64,000 nucleotides of DNA. Origin: a virus. A model generated the notes under the pieces. It worked only from the letters and a program-made list of their open reading frames with translations. It ran no database searches and was not told the DNA's origin. The DNA is taken from the IMG/VR virus record IMGVR_UViG_3300032676_000934, positions 1 to 64,000 of that record, one strand, 5' to 3'. A program made the position numbers and the translations under genes. Shown here one piece after another: positions 7,676 to 16,302 of this stretch. The first letter of the stretch is position 1. Every line of letters starts with the position of its first letter.

Positions 7676-9849
7676 ACCGTCGCCGACTGAGCATTCGCCA
7701 AGGCCAGATTGTGCATCCGGCCAAATGCGTTCTCCATGATCCCGGCTGCCTGTTTCGGGTTCTCGGCGCCCGTGATGGTCGTCTTGTTGTGAAACGTCTG
7801 CGTGACCGTCTTGGTGGAGTTCCCGCCGCTGTTGACCACCGAGGATGATGCTTCCGGCGCGGGCTTCATGTAGTCCCCCGCGTTGAAGCCCGGCATCTGC
7901 ATCATGCGCGGCACGCCGGGGATATGGATCTGCGGCGGGGCGGTTGAGCCGTCCGCACCCTTCACCTCAATCTTAGGCGCCTTGATCTCAATCGGCTGCC
8001 GCTCAAGCGGCATCGTGGATGCCTTGGGATCCACCTTCTGCATCAGGGCGACGGCCGTCGCGTTCTTCGCACCGACGAGCGAAGCCCACTCGTTTTGCAG
8101 ACCTACAGGATCAGCACCGCGTTGCCGTGCTAGATTAGCTCCGATCCGGTCCTGCAGCTTCTCGTCATATAGGTCGGTTCCCTTCAAGCCCAGCTTATCG
8201 CGCTGCGCCCTGAGGGTTGTTCGCACCACCTGATACCGACCGATGGCGCTGCTATTCCAGCGGTTGGCAGGGTTCCGGAGCATGCCCGTCTGTAGGGCAT
8301 CAATCTGGTCAAGGGTAAGTTTGGTCAGATCCTGCTCCTTCCCACCAGGGAGAAGCAGCCCGTTCGCCAGTGAGGTGTTATAGCCCCCGCCGGGCCGGTG
8401 CGCCGTCCCTTCAGAACGCGCGATGTGATCCAAGACATCCTTGTAGGCGCCAGGATTGGCCGCCACACCGCCGGACTGATCGCCTCGCATGGCACGAGCC
8501 ACGCGGGCACGGAGACCACCGCGAGCGTTCGCAGGCTCGTTGGGGTCAGGCTTGCCGCCCAAGATTGTCGGGGCGTAGCGCTGATATATTGATCGGGTGT
8601 CCCGAACCGGCCCCGCAGTTGCTCCGGGCGTGACCACGACACCGGGACCGCCTCCATTGGCCCGCTCGAAGGCTGCAGGCCCAGCTAGGATGCTTGTGAT
8701 GGTTTTGTCGTAGGCCCCCAAGATGGTTGAGAGCTGAGTGACCCCGGCGATCTTTTTGAGAACGCCGAAGATCGTCTCAAATGCGTTCGCGATGGCTTTG
8801 ACGCGGTCCGCGAAGGCGTCCCAGCGCTTCATGAACGCGTCGCCCTCATTGCCCGCGAACCATGTGACCATGGCGCTGAGCTTTTCGGCGAGCCAGACGA
8901 CGGCATCCGAGATGCCGCGCATGATGCGCTCGACCTTCTCAGGGTTCGCCGAGATCCATTCCTGAAACCGCTTGACGATCTGCTCCAGCGCCGGTGCGAG
9001 GCTGACCATCAGCTTGTCACCGAGCGCCGACACCGTCGCCTGAAGGCGCGTGAGCGTGCGCTGGAATGCCATGGAGGCGTCGGCGGCCTCCTTGCTGTTG
9101 ATGCCCAGCGCCTTGGTCGTGGCATCGTACTCGGCCCGGTACTCCTTCACCTTGGCCGCATACTGCGTCAGGAGCTTGTAGTCCTCCTCCGAGATGCCGA
9201 GCATGCCGGCTTCGCGGCTGCCGACCTGATACTCGTGCTTTGACAGCGCATCGACCGTGTCGAGGAGCTGATCGGCCATGTCCTTGGTCGTGTCGACGCC
9301 AAGGCTCTTGACGTAGCTCTTGAGGCCGTCGTTCGTCCGCAGGGCCTGTGCGAACTTCTCGACGGCGCTGACCGCCTGCTGCGACGAACCGCCGACCTGC
9401 TTGAACGCGTAGCCGAGCGAGTTGAGGCTCTGCACCGAGGCGCCGGTTCGCGCTGACACGAAGCCGAGGTTGTCGAACGCCTGAGTAACCCGGTTCACCG
9501 CGTAGCTGATCGCCGTCGCTGCGGCCGTGGCAGCCAGCGCCAGCCGGCTCATGCCGGCCATGAACTCCTTGTTCCGCTCCTCGCGCTTGCGGGCAGTCTC
9601 CTTCTCGGCCTTCTCGCGCTCCTGCGCAGTCGCGAGGGCGGCGCGGGCCTCCTTCAAGTTCGCTTCGCGGGTGAGCTTGGCGATCTCGTCGGCGGTCTTG
9701 GCGCCTTCCCAGCGCGCATCCTCAATCCGCTTCTCAGCGTCACGCACCGCCTTTTCATAGTCGGCGACCGACTTTTTGGCGGTGTTGAGCGAGCCCTGGT
9801 TCACATCGAAGCCGAGGGCTACGAGGAACGAGGCAATGGTGTTATCCAT
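7672..9849 (-). CDS. tape measure protein with lysozyme-like domain
   Basis: 725 residues. Residues 25-95 form a charged coiled coil, 100-121 a hydrophobic segment (SRLALAATAAATAISYAV), and 130-380 more helices typical of tape measures. After a Gly/Pro linker (395-465), residues 470-580 hold a lysozyme-like domain: DHIARSEGT with probable catalytic Glu480, then SSAIGRYQVVRTTLRAQRDKLGL, the pattern of muramidases of the COG4678 type. It would set tail length and open the cell wall during DNA entry. It is rather short for a tape measure. Confidence 0.88.
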   Translation of the reverse strand: MDNTIASFLVALGFDVNQGSLNTAKKSVADYEKAVRDAEKRIEDARWEGAKTADEIAKLTREANLKEARAALATAQEREKAEKETARKREERNKEFMAGMSRLALAATAAATAISYAVNRVTQAFDNLGFVSARTGASVQSLNSLGYAFKQVGGSSQQAVSAVEKFAQALRTNDGLKSYVKSLGVDTTKDMADQLLDTVDALSKHEYQVGSREAGMLGISEEDYKLLTQYAAKVKEYRAEYDATTKALGINSKEAADASMAFQRTLTRLQATVSALGDKLMVSLAPALEQIVKRFQEWISANPEKVERIMRGISDAVVWLAEKLSAMVTWFAGNEGDAFMKRWDAFADRVKAIANAFETIFGVLKKIAGVTQLSTILGAYDKTITSILAGPAAFERANGGGPGVVVTPGATAGPVRDTRSIYQRYAPTILGGKPDPNEPANARGGLRARVARAMRGDQSGGVAANPGAYKDVLDHIARSEGTAHRPGGGYNTSLANGLLLPGGKEQDLTKLTLDQIDALQTGMLRNPANRWNSSAIGRYQVVRTTLRAQRDKLGLKGTDLYDEKLQDRIGANLARQRGADPVGLQNEWASLVGAKNATAVALMQKVDPKASTMPLERQPIEIKAPKIEVKGADGSTAPPQIHIPGVPRMMQMPGFNAGDYMKPAPEASSSVVNSGGNSTKTVTQTFHNKTTITGAENPKQAAGIMENAFGRMHNLALANAQSATV

Positions 9850-10810
9850 TCGGCGTGCCTATGCCGCGCGCTGCCATGGCTGGCGAGATAGAGCCCGCCG
9901 AGGTGGCGACGGCCACGAAGTTGGTGAAGAACGGCTCGCCGCAGGTGTCGCCGAGATGCCCGACGTAGAAGACCTTGTAGGTGCCATCCGCCGAGATGCC
10001 GAAGCGCTGAAGCTGCGCGTTGTTCGGTGCGCCCGTGATGCTCGGGTCGAACTCGGCTTGCTGGATGGCCTTCTGATCAATCTGAACCGTGCAGCCGGGC
10101 ACAATCTGGCCGTTGAGAAGGGCCACGCCCTCAATGCCCTGGATGGTCTGGACGGGCAGGCCAACCAGCCCGGTCTTGCTGTTCAGGACGATGACGCCAC
10201 CAGGGAGCGGCTTATCGTTGGCAAGGATCTGCAGCTTGCCGTTCTGGATAGACCACGAGGTTTTGGTCGCCTGAGCGGTCTGCCGTAACCAGTCCTTGGC
10301 GTTCCCGAACAGGGCGCAGCCACGCGGGAACTTGACCTTGGAAAGCGCATCCTTGTCGATGTAGCCGAGCCCGATGCCGAGCGCCTTCATGGGCTCGTAG
10401 CAGGCCATAGCGCGGTCGTAGTGGGTGTGGCCGCTGGAGAGTGTCTTGTTAACCACCGCATAGTTGCGCGGCGTGCTGCCATCGGTGGCTAGGATCGCCA
10501 GCACCTTGTCGGTCACGTCCGCCCGCAGGTTGCGAGCCTGCCGGATCTCGCCCTTGAACAGGACGTAGATGGGCTCGCCGACGTACCCGGCCGAGAGCGT
10601 CACGGTCTTGCCGACGTAGAAGGCCGGCTGCGTGCTGCTGTCCGCCAGGTTGAAGATGCCGATGCGCGCCACGTTCGGCGTGCTCGCATCCTTCTGCGTC
10701 GTCTCAAAGGTGATCCGGAGGCCCTGGCCGCCGTTCTCGTCGCCAACATAAGTGAAGGTTTTGCCGCCTTCGATCTGAACCGAGACCGTGCGAAGGTACT
10801 GCTCACCCAT
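9842..10810 (-). CDS. baseplate hub protein
   Basis: 322 residues, beta-rich: YLRTVSVQIEGGKTFTYVGDENGGQGLRITFETTQKDASTPNVARIGIFNL, then VTLSAGYVGEPIYVLFKGEIRQA. This is the barrel pattern of phage hub proteins (gp27/D-like). The gene lies directly downstream of the plug gene and overlaps the tape-measure start by 8 bases, matching the order of small contractile baseplates. Confidence 0.78.
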   Translation of the reverse strand: MGEQYLRTVSVQIEGGKTFTYVGDENGGQGLRITFETTQKDASTPNVARIGIFNLADSSTQPAFYVGKTVTLSAGYVGEPIYVLFKGEIRQARNLRADVTDKVLAILATDGSTPRNYAVVNKTLSSGHTHYDRAMACYEPMKALGIGLGYIDKDALSKVKFPRGCALFGNAKDWLRQTAQATKTSWSIQNGKLQILANDKPLPGGVIVLNSKTGLVGLPVQTIQGIEGVALLNGQIVPGCTVQIDQKAIQQAEFDPSITGAPNNAQLQRFGISADGTYKVFYVGHLGDTCGEPFFTNFVAVATSAGSISPAMAARGIGTPNG

Positions 10811-10813
10811 GGG

Positions 10814-11155
10814 TCAGGGCGCAACGTAGTAGAGGTGCGAGGTCACGCCGAGACCGTCGAAGGTCGGCACCTCGCCCGCGCCCCGATCCGTCGTCACGAG
10901 GAGCGCGCCAGGGATGCCAAGGTAGCGGTACTGCGAGAGCAGATCGACGCCGGTCACCATCGGGATGCCGGCCACGAGCAGCGCCCCATTCGCATCACCG
11001 ATGTCGAGCACCCAGCAGCCATCCTGCGCCACGTTGTAGGTGAGCCGCATGTTGTAGAGCGTGCCGCTCAGCGTGATGGTGAAGCGCTGAGCCTGCGACG
11101 GCTTCAGCGGGATCTCGACAGCCGTTGTCACGTCAGAAGCCGGGGTTTCCGCCAC
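10814..11155 (-). CDS. baseplate plug protein (Pam3 gp18-like, DUF6983)
   Basis: 113 residues. The diagnostic stretch (EIPLKPSQAQRFTITLSGTL, LTYNVAQDGCWVLDIGDANGALLVAGIPMVTGVDLLSQYRYLGIPGALLV) closely matches the plug family described for cyanophage Pam3. Known role: sealing the tail tube at the baseplate centre. It overlaps the preceding Dit-like gene by 23 bases. Confidence 0.85.
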   Translation of the reverse strand: MAETPASDVTTAVEIPLKPSQAQRFTITLSGTLYNMRLTYNVAQDGCWVLDIGDANGALLVAGIPMVTGVDLLSQYRYLGIPGALLVTTDRGAGEVPTFDGLGVTSHLYYVAP

Positions 11156-11900
11156 CGAAGACGTTGAGCGGTAGGGCTGGCTCCGGACCCTGGTTCAGGA
11201 TCTCGCCTGTCTCTCCGTCTTGGATGGTCATCTCGCCGACGTCGACCGAGTAATTTGACGCGCTTAGGCCGCTTAGACCCTCACCGACCGCGCCGCCGAG
11301 GCCGAGGTCGCCGGGTTGAGCCGTGCTGCCTGGGCTGAAAGCGCCCGAGAAGGCCTGCGGGCCGACATCTACGGTGGAGACGCTGCCGCCGTTCGTGACG
11401 CTGCCGGTAGAGGCGGGGTTAGCCTGGTCGGCGTTGCTGCCCGGCGTGCCACTGGCGCCGCCCTGCCCCACCCCCGTGCTTGTCGTCTGGGTCGAGACGA
11501 TGACGATCTCCTGCAAGGCGACGGACGCCATGAGGATGTTTTCGGAATGCCCATCGGTCACGACGGAGATGCCGCGGATGATCATGTTCCGGTAGCGACG
11601 CTTGCCGGTGTAGACCGTGAACGGCTGCCGGGCGAGCTGTAGCGCCAGCAGCGCGCGATACTGCTCCTGCACGTATCCGACATAGCCGGCCGTCGAGTTC
11701 GAGAACCCGCAGCGGATTTCCAGTTCGGCCGGTCGCTTAAAGGCGTGGTCCGTGATCACCCCGCCGCCCTCGACCGGGTGCTGAGTGATGATGACCTCGT
11801 CCCGGTGGTTCTCTTCAACCGTCACATCGGCGTAGATCTGGCCGATGGCGCGGGCGCTGGGCTGGATCAGCGCGTAGGAGAGTTCACCGAGAAGGGACAT
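11133..11900 (-). CDS. tail/baseplate protein, Dit-like N-terminal region
   Basis: 255 residues. Residues 25-130 (YADVTVEENHRDEVIITQHPVEGGGVITDHAFKRPAELEIRCGFS, then QPFTVYTGKRRYRNMIIRGISVVTDGHSENILMASVALQEI) fit the Dit-like/LysM-associated phage tail domain. The C-terminal 120 residues are low-complexity Gly/Ser/Thr and presumably flexible. It lies between the plug gene and the chaperone cluster. Confidence 0.75.
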   Translation of the reverse strand: MSLLGELSYALIQPSARAIGQIYADVTVEENHRDEVIITQHPVEGGGVITDHAFKRPAELEIRCGFSNSTAGYVGYVQEQYRALLALQLARQPFTVYTGKRRYRNMIIRGISVVTDGHSENILMASVALQEIVIVSTQTTSTGVGQGGASGTPGSNADQANPASTGSVTNGGSVSTVDVGPQAFSGAFSPGSTAQPGDLGLGGAVGEGLSGLSASNYSVDVGEMTIQDGETGEILNQGPEPALPLNVFGGGNPGF

Positions 11901-11925
11901 GCACCGCCCTCCCCGGCCGGTTGCG

Positions 11926-12222
11926 TCAGGTTCGTCGGGGCTTCAGCAAATCGCGCAGCGGGTCGCTATCTCGACCGAGCGGCTGCAAGGGCTTGGCGAG
12001 GGACAGGGCTTCGGCTGCGATGGCCTTCGGATTTTCAGCGCCGCCTGCGATCTGACTGAGCGCCGCGCCGTATTCCTCAAGGGCCTGAGCCGCCTCGCCG
12101 CAGACGGTCTCCTGCGCCGGAATGCCCTTCAGATCCTGAGCCAGATCTTCGGCCTCATCGCGCAGTTCCTCGACCAACTCCACAACGGAGCGTCGGTCAG
12201 GATGGCGGGGCGGTATCGGCAT
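11926..12222 (-). CDS. small acidic helical protein in tail operon
   Basis: 98 residues, largely helical and acidic at the start (VVELVEELRDEAEDLAQDLKG). No family recognised. No good Shine-Dalgarno sequence precedes the ATG at 12222, and a long antisense frame covers the same bases. The strand, spacing and codon pattern favour this gene. The position matches a tail assembly accessory. Confidence 0.55.
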   Translation of the reverse strand: MPIPPRHPDRRSVVELVEELRDEAEDLAQDLKGIPAQETVCGEAAQALEEYGAALSQIAGGAENPKAIAAEALSLAKPLQPLGRDSDPLRDLLKPRRT

Positions 12223-12260
12223 TCAGAGGGCGTAGCACCCGAACGCGAGACACGGAAGCA

Positions 12261-12437
12261 TCACCCGCCGTTGGGCTTGTTGGCGTCGTGCAGCCGCCAG
12301 CGGTTCTCCGCGTTGGCGCGCATCATATCGTTGATCTCGGCGATGTCCTCAATCTGGATGACGCCGGTCTTGAGGTCCGCGTAGCTGTAGTAGCCGAACT
12401 CGATGGGCTGGAGATACCACTCCTCGCTGTCCGGCAT
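12261..12437 (-). CDS. small tail protein, DUF6889-like
   Basis: 58 residues: MPDSEEWYLQPIEFGYYSYA, then DLKTGVIQIEDIAEINDMMRANAENRW. The LQPIEFG.YSY.DLK.G...I.DI.E.ND pattern matches the short DUF6889 family that follows tail chaperones. It starts 5 bases after the chaperone stop in a different frame, so translational coupling or frameshift fusion (as in lambda G/GT) are both possible. I see no convincing slippery site. Confidence 0.75.
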   Translation of the reverse strand: MPDSEEWYLQPIEFGYYSYADLKTGVIQIEDIAEINDMMRANAENRWRLHDANKPNGG

Positions 12438-12442
12438 TTGGA

Positions 12443-12862
12443 CTAGTTCGGTAGCTGGAACTGGCCCCCGCCGCTGAAAAGCAAGGGGGCTTCGAGAAAA
12501 AGCGGGTAATAGTTGTCGTACAGAACCTCAGTGCTGATCCTGAGGATCAGGAGGCCGTTTTCCTGGATGTCTTTGAACATGAACGTCAGGCCGTCTGAGG
12601 CTTTGATCTTAGCCCAGCGTTGCCCGTCCTGCTTCATCTCGACGACGGCGAGCGTCCTGTCGAGGATGTAATTGAGCTTGTCGTCCTCAAGGCTGCTCAG
12701 CCCCTCGATGACGGCGGACGCAACCTCCGGGGTCATCCCGCCTTTCAGCCCTTTGAAGAGGGGTGCGATGATCGGCGAGGCGCGGCGCAGCACGTGGATC
12801 TGCGTCAGGCCCACCATCTTGCCGGAGCGGTAGGTGACGCCCTTGATGTCGAACTCAGCCAC
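12443..12862 (-). CDS. tail assembly chaperone
   Basis: 139 residues: FDIKGVTYRSGKMVGLTQIHVLRRASPIIAPLF, then TPEVASAVIEGLSSLEDDKLNYILDRTLAVVEMKQDG. This is the pattern of chaperones found between the tube and tape-measure genes of contractile phages. Known role: coating the tape measure before tube assembly. Confidence 0.78.
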   Translation of the reverse strand: MAEFDIKGVTYRSGKMVGLTQIHVLRRASPIIAPLFKGLKGGMTPEVASAVIEGLSSLEDDKLNYILDRTLAVVEMKQDGQRWAKIKASDGLTFMFKDIQENGLLILRISTEVLYDNYYPLFLEAPLLFSGGGQFQLPN

Positions 12863-12871
12863 GGCCTAACC

Positions 12872-13336
12872 TCACAGGGCCAACTGGCCGTCGCCGAGCT
12901 TGATATCAATGGCCGTGAAGATGATGACCCACTCTCTCACGCCGCCTTCCATGGCATAGGTGATGTCAGGGATCTTCAGGATCGAACCATACTGGCACGA
13001 GATTACGTCGCCTGAGACAACGTTTGAGATGTCGATCATATTCTGGCCCGCGCCGCCAGCACCGCCATTCTCGTTCTGAACGAGATAGAGATCCATCAGC
13101 TGACGGTTCTTCGGGCTGTTCTGCAGATAGCGCACAGTCACTCGACCATGCTTGGCGGCATGGACGCTGTGCATGCCGCCGCCCCCAGCGCCTGGAGTGT
13201 AAGTGATTTTGTCTTCTGCCATAGCGACAGTAATGCCCTCGTTGGCGATGGCGCCGTCAGAGAGCGAGAAATTACCGCCCGGCCCTTCAATGGCGGCGTT
13301 CACGTCAACGAGGCTGTATGCGATAGGCGCGGCCAT
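12872..13336 (-). CDS. tail tube protein, DUF3277-like
   Basis: 154 residues: AYSLVDVNAAIEGPGGNFSLSDGAIANEGITVAMAEDKITYTPGAGGGGMHSVHAAKHGRVTVRYLQNSPKN. This is the characteristic start of DUF3277 phage tube proteins. It lies immediately after the sheath gene, the standard order for contractile tails, and would form the inner DNA conduit. Confidence 0.85.
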   Translation of the reverse strand: MAAPIAYSLVDVNAAIEGPGGNFSLSDGAIANEGITVAMAEDKITYTPGAGGGGMHSVHAAKHGRVTVRYLQNSPKNRQLMDLYLVQNENGGAGGAGQNMIDISNVVSGDVISCQYGSILKIPDITYAMEGGVREWVIIFTAIDIKLGDGQLAL

Positions 13337-13351
13337 AATTCGTCCTCAGGC

Positions 13352-14857
13352 TTAGCGGTCCAGGAGGACGCTGATGGAGATGAGGTGGACCGCGCCGGCC
13401 AGTTTGCAGCAGACCTGGAACGGCACGGACTTGCGAGCGGCGCGATCGGCCTGCGACTGGGTCGAAACGGACGGCGCGAAGATGTAGAACCCGGCCGGAA
13501 GGGGATCGAACGTACGCAGCGTGCCGACGTTCGGACCAAGCCACTGGCCTGGCGCCATGAAGCCGTTCGCAACAGCGACGGCGCATGCCCGGGTAATGAC
13601 CGCCTTAATCTGCGCCATGCCCGCATCGGTCTGCGGGACCTTCGTGGCGGTGGTGTAGAGCAGGTTGTAACAGTCGGTCTGGATGCGGTTCTGCAGCCAG
13701 TCCGCGCCGATCCGCTCGTCGATGTAGTCCCCGTTCGCCATAACGGCGGGGAAGATGATCTGTGTGCCGTTCTGGACGGACACGAACACGTTGGTGTTCT
13801 TCGCCTTGATCTGCCCGAACTGGCTTTCGGTGATGATCTCAGCGGCGACGCCGGGCTCCTGCTTGTAGGCGCCCGTGATGGTGGTGTTGCTGCCCTCGTA
13901 ATCGACGGTCGCGAACCGGCCGAACAGGCTCTCGGCCGCATAGGGATCGTTGCGCGAGAACTGCGAGAAGGCGCGGCTGAAATTGCCGGTCTTGAACAGC
14001 GAGGCCAGATCCGCGCTGGTCGTGCTGTCGAGGACGTTGGCGTTCTGGAGCGTCGCGCCGTAGATGCGGCTCTGCGACGTGCTCAGGCCCTCGATCAGAG
14101 CCGCGACGGCGAGATGGTCGCTGTCGGTCGGCGGGGTCGAGGTGGCAACCTGCAGCGAGTACCAAGCGCCGGACTGGTTCGCGAGGGTCGCGACCGCCGA
14201 CACAAGGCTCTCGGCCGCGATGCCGGGCACAGGCGCCGAGGCGTCCACGCTGGTCAGGTGCAGCAGCGGGCCGAGATCGGTTCCGCTCGGGGCCGTGGTG
14301 GCATAGCCGACCGAAGAGGTTGGGCCAGTCGTCGGCGAAGCCACATCGAAGCGGTTGTAGACGCTGTCGTACTTGACGGTCGCACCGGCCACGACAGCGG
14401 CCAGCGCCGTCTGGATCAGCGAGGCGACGCCGTTCAGGTTCAGCGCGCCCGACAGGTTGATGCCGGTGATGTTGCGCGCCGTGCCATCGATGGTGAGGCT
14501 GAGCGCGCCGGTCGTGACGCTCGTGAAGTTGGTCAGAAGCTGCTGCGTCGGCGACAGCGAGGCGCCGCGGATGTGGCCCTTGGTCGCGACCTGTGCCCAG
14601 CGACCGACGTAGAGCACGGCCGGCTGGGGCGACTGACTGAAATAGTCCTTGGCCGCTAGATACTCCGGCGCGGTGGTGCCGAAATCCTGGGTCACGCCGT
14701 CGAGCGAGGTGTAGCGCCTCAACCGCTCGTTGGTGTCGATGACTCCGGAGGTCGAGCCGAGGATCAGCCCGACGCCGAACGATCTGTATTGGGCCGCCTT
14801 GGGCTCGATCGTGACGGAGACGTTGACGAAATCAGCGACGTTCAGGCCGGTAGCCAT
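13352..14857 (-). CDS. tail sheath protein, DUF3383-like
   Basis: 501 residues from the ATG at 14857 (an upstream TTG at 14863 is less likely). The N-terminus VADFVNVSVTIEPKAAQYRSFGVGLILG and later ANGDYIDERIGADWLQNRIQTDCYNLLYT match DUF3383 sheath proteins. Its C-terminal KSVPFQVCCKLAGAVHLISISVLLDR is also typical of the family. A 503-codon antisense frame overlaps it but is a GC artefact. Confidence 0.88.
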   Translation of the reverse strand: MATGLNVADFVNVSVTIEPKAAQYRSFGVGLILGSTSGVIDTNERLRRYTSLDGVTQDFGTTAPEYLAAKDYFSQSPQPAVLYVGRWAQVATKGHIRGASLSPTQQLLTNFTSVTTGALSLTIDGTARNITGINLSGALNLNGVASLIQTALAAVVAGATVKYDSVYNRFDVASPTTGPTSSVGYATTAPSGTDLGPLLHLTSVDASAPVPGIAAESLVSAVATLANQSGAWYSLQVATSTPPTDSDHLAVAALIEGLSTSQSRIYGATLQNANVLDSTTSADLASLFKTGNFSRAFSQFSRNDPYAAESLFGRFATVDYEGSNTTITGAYKQEPGVAAEIITESQFGQIKAKNTNVFVSVQNGTQIIFPAVMANGDYIDERIGADWLQNRIQTDCYNLLYTTATKVPQTDAGMAQIKAVITRACAVAVANGFMAPGQWLGPNVGTLRTFDPLPAGFYIFAPSVSTQSQADRAARKSVPFQVCCKLAGAVHLISISVLLDR

Positions 14858-14923
14858 AAGCAAGCCGCCGCAGACCGGCGTCCCTGGTGAGTGTCGGGGT
14901 GGGATGGGCGCTTGTGCGCGGCG

Positions 14924-15538
14924 TCAGGCCGGCGGGAGCGGCGACAGGAACGGCGTGTTCTCAAGTCGCCCGGATGCGTCGGCCCGGATGGTGCCGTCCG
15001 CTTGAAGGACATTCCGGATTTCGTACCGGCGCTCGATCGTCTGGGTCAGACGGAAGGGAAGGTCCGAGCGGCGCCTAGTCTGAGTGGCCGCGATCTCCGG
15101 CACGCGCCGGATGGTGTCGAAGCCGATGAGGTTCAGGCCGTAAGACCGCATCGCCTCGCGGTTCTGGCCGACGTAGAAGCTATCTCGCGTGAGCTTGGCG
15201 TAGGCGTCCCCCTTGGGGCCGTAGAAGCTCGCCAGCACGTCCAAGCGGTAGAAGGTGCGTAGGATCGTGTAGCCGTCGCCCTCGCCGTGGTGGATCTGGA
15301 CGGGCGTATCGTCTGGCATCGTCGCCGTGACACCGACTGCGATCCATGTCTCGGTGACGTCGGGGACGCGGGGCTGTGTCTCCTGCCATCGCGGGCGAAC
15401 CATGTCGCCCGGCAGGCCCGTCACGCCCGCGATGAGCGTGCCGATGATGGTGTCGAGGTCGAGGTCATCCGGCGGAGGCGCCGAGGTGGGCCCGAGCGGG
15501 CCGCCTGTTGAACTGTCGTTAGCCGAGGAAGCCGCCAC
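14924..15538 (-). CDS. neck/tail terminator protein (LIC_12616-like)
   Basis: 204 residues: LDTIIGTLIAGVTGLPGDMVRPRWQETQPRVPDVTETWIAVGVT, then FYRLDVLASFYGPKGDAYAKLTRDSFYVGQNREAMRSYGLNLIG. This matches the neck terminator family next to DUF3383 sheath genes. It overlaps the preceding neck gene by 20 bases. A probable role is capping the tail for joining to the head. Confidence 0.8.
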   Translation of the reverse strand: MAASSANDSSTGGPLGPTSAPPPDDLDLDTIIGTLIAGVTGLPGDMVRPRWQETQPRVPDVTETWIAVGVTATMPDDTPVQIHHGEGDGYTILRTFYRLDVLASFYGPKGDAYAKLTRDSFYVGQNREAMRSYGLNLIGFDTIRRVPEIAATQTRRRSDLPFRLTQTIERRYEIRNVLQADGTIRADASGRLENTPFLSPLPPA

Positions 15539-15923
15539 TGGATTGCTGCCCCGTCTGGGATGGGTTCAGGGTGGCGAGCTTGCACACGGCCTGCGTGAAC
15601 TGTTCGCCGAAGGGCCAGAGCGAGGCGTTCGTGATCTTGTAGGGGAGCCCGGCGAAGATGACGCCGTCCGCCGCGATCTCGCGCTTGCCGATGTCGATGG
15701 GGTAGCGGGTGACGATCATCAGATCGCCCTCCACCATGTCGCCTTCGCCGGTCTGCACGAGGCCGAGGCCGTTGCCGGGCCAGACGACGCCGGTGAAGGC
15801 CTGGCCGCTTTGCAGAGCGCTGGCGATGCCGACGCTGTTTACCTCGACGATGGATTGGATCAGGACGGCCTCGGACCAGAAGTCGGGGTCGTCGATGACA
15901 TCGGAGACGTTGAGGAGGGCCAT
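15519..15923 (-). CDS. neck/collar protein
   Basis: 134 residues: ALLNVSDVIDDPDFWSEAVLIQSIVEVNSVGIASALQSGQAFTGVVWPGNGLGL. The DVIDDPDF opening recurs in small head-tail joining proteins upstream of the terminator gene. ATG at 15923 is preferred to the GTG just before it. The role is inferred from order. Confidence 0.7.
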   Translation of the reverse strand: MALLNVSDVIDDPDFWSEAVLIQSIVEVNSVGIASALQSGQAFTGVVWPGNGLGLVQTGEGDMVEGDLMIVTRYPIDIGKREIAADGVIFAGLPYKITNASLWPFGEQFTQAVCKLATLNPSQTGQQSSGGFLG

Positions 15924-15942
15924 CACTTCACCGCGTGGACGG

Positions 15943-16152
15943 TCACTCTGCCAAACCGTTATCGCCCTCAGTCGAAGGCGCTTTTGGTGCCGCTGCGATC
16001 ATCGCTTCATAGACAGAATATAGACCGCACCATGCTTTTGGCTCGGGCGCTGCTTCATAAGCATCCGAAGCGGCGTAGGCTGCATCAGCCATGGCCTTGG
16101 TTGCGGTCAATGGGACCAGCACCCAGCCTTTTGGAATGTTCGGCGCAGACAT
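15943..16152 (-). CDS. short phage protein with GWVLVP module
   Basis: 69 residues: MSAPNIPKGWVLVPLTATKA, a mobile phage module of the form G-W-x-L-V-P-x-x-x-T-x-A-M followed by an AMIAAAP-type end. The same module occurs in the gene at 50427. The start codon directly follows the stop of the membrane protein upstream (TGA ATG). Function unknown. Confidence 0.7.
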   Translation of the reverse strand: MSAPNIPKGWVLVPLTATKAMADAAYAASDAYEAAPEPKAWCGLYSVYEAMIAAAPKAPSTEGDNGLAE

Positions 16153-16302
16153 TCAATGGAACTCACACAGCCAGAGAATAGGCCAGCATACAATCCAAAG
16201 AGCAGCCCAGGCAATGTGATCTTGAGGGCCGGGAAACCGGTCTGATTTCGTCAGACCGATGAAAAGCCCTGCTATCAGCCACAAAATCAGGAGAGTGCTC
16301 AC
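16153..16302 (-). CDS. 49-residue membrane protein
   Basis: GTG start at 16302 overlaps the preceding stop (GTGA). Two hydrophobic segments, STLLILWLIAGLFIGL (residues 2-17) and IAWAALWIVCWPILWLCEF (30-48), flank a short polar loop. It sits inside the head-tail joining genes, an unusual place for a membrane protein. Function unknown; tiny size and topology would also suit a holin-like or exclusion protein. Confidence 0.65.
   Translation of the reverse strand: MSTLLILWLIAGLFIGLTKSDRFPGPQDHIAWAALWIVCWPILWLCEFH

Noticed and set aside
12261-12862. Programmed frameshift joining chaperone and DUF6889-like genes as in lambda G/GT
   Set aside because: The two frames are only 5 bases apart, but I found no slippery heptamer near the end of the first gene, and the second has its own ATG.
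13148-14659. 503-codon rightward open frame
   Set aside because: It lies opposite the sheath gene, has an Arg/Asp/Gly-rich shadow composition, and no ribosome site or family resemblance.
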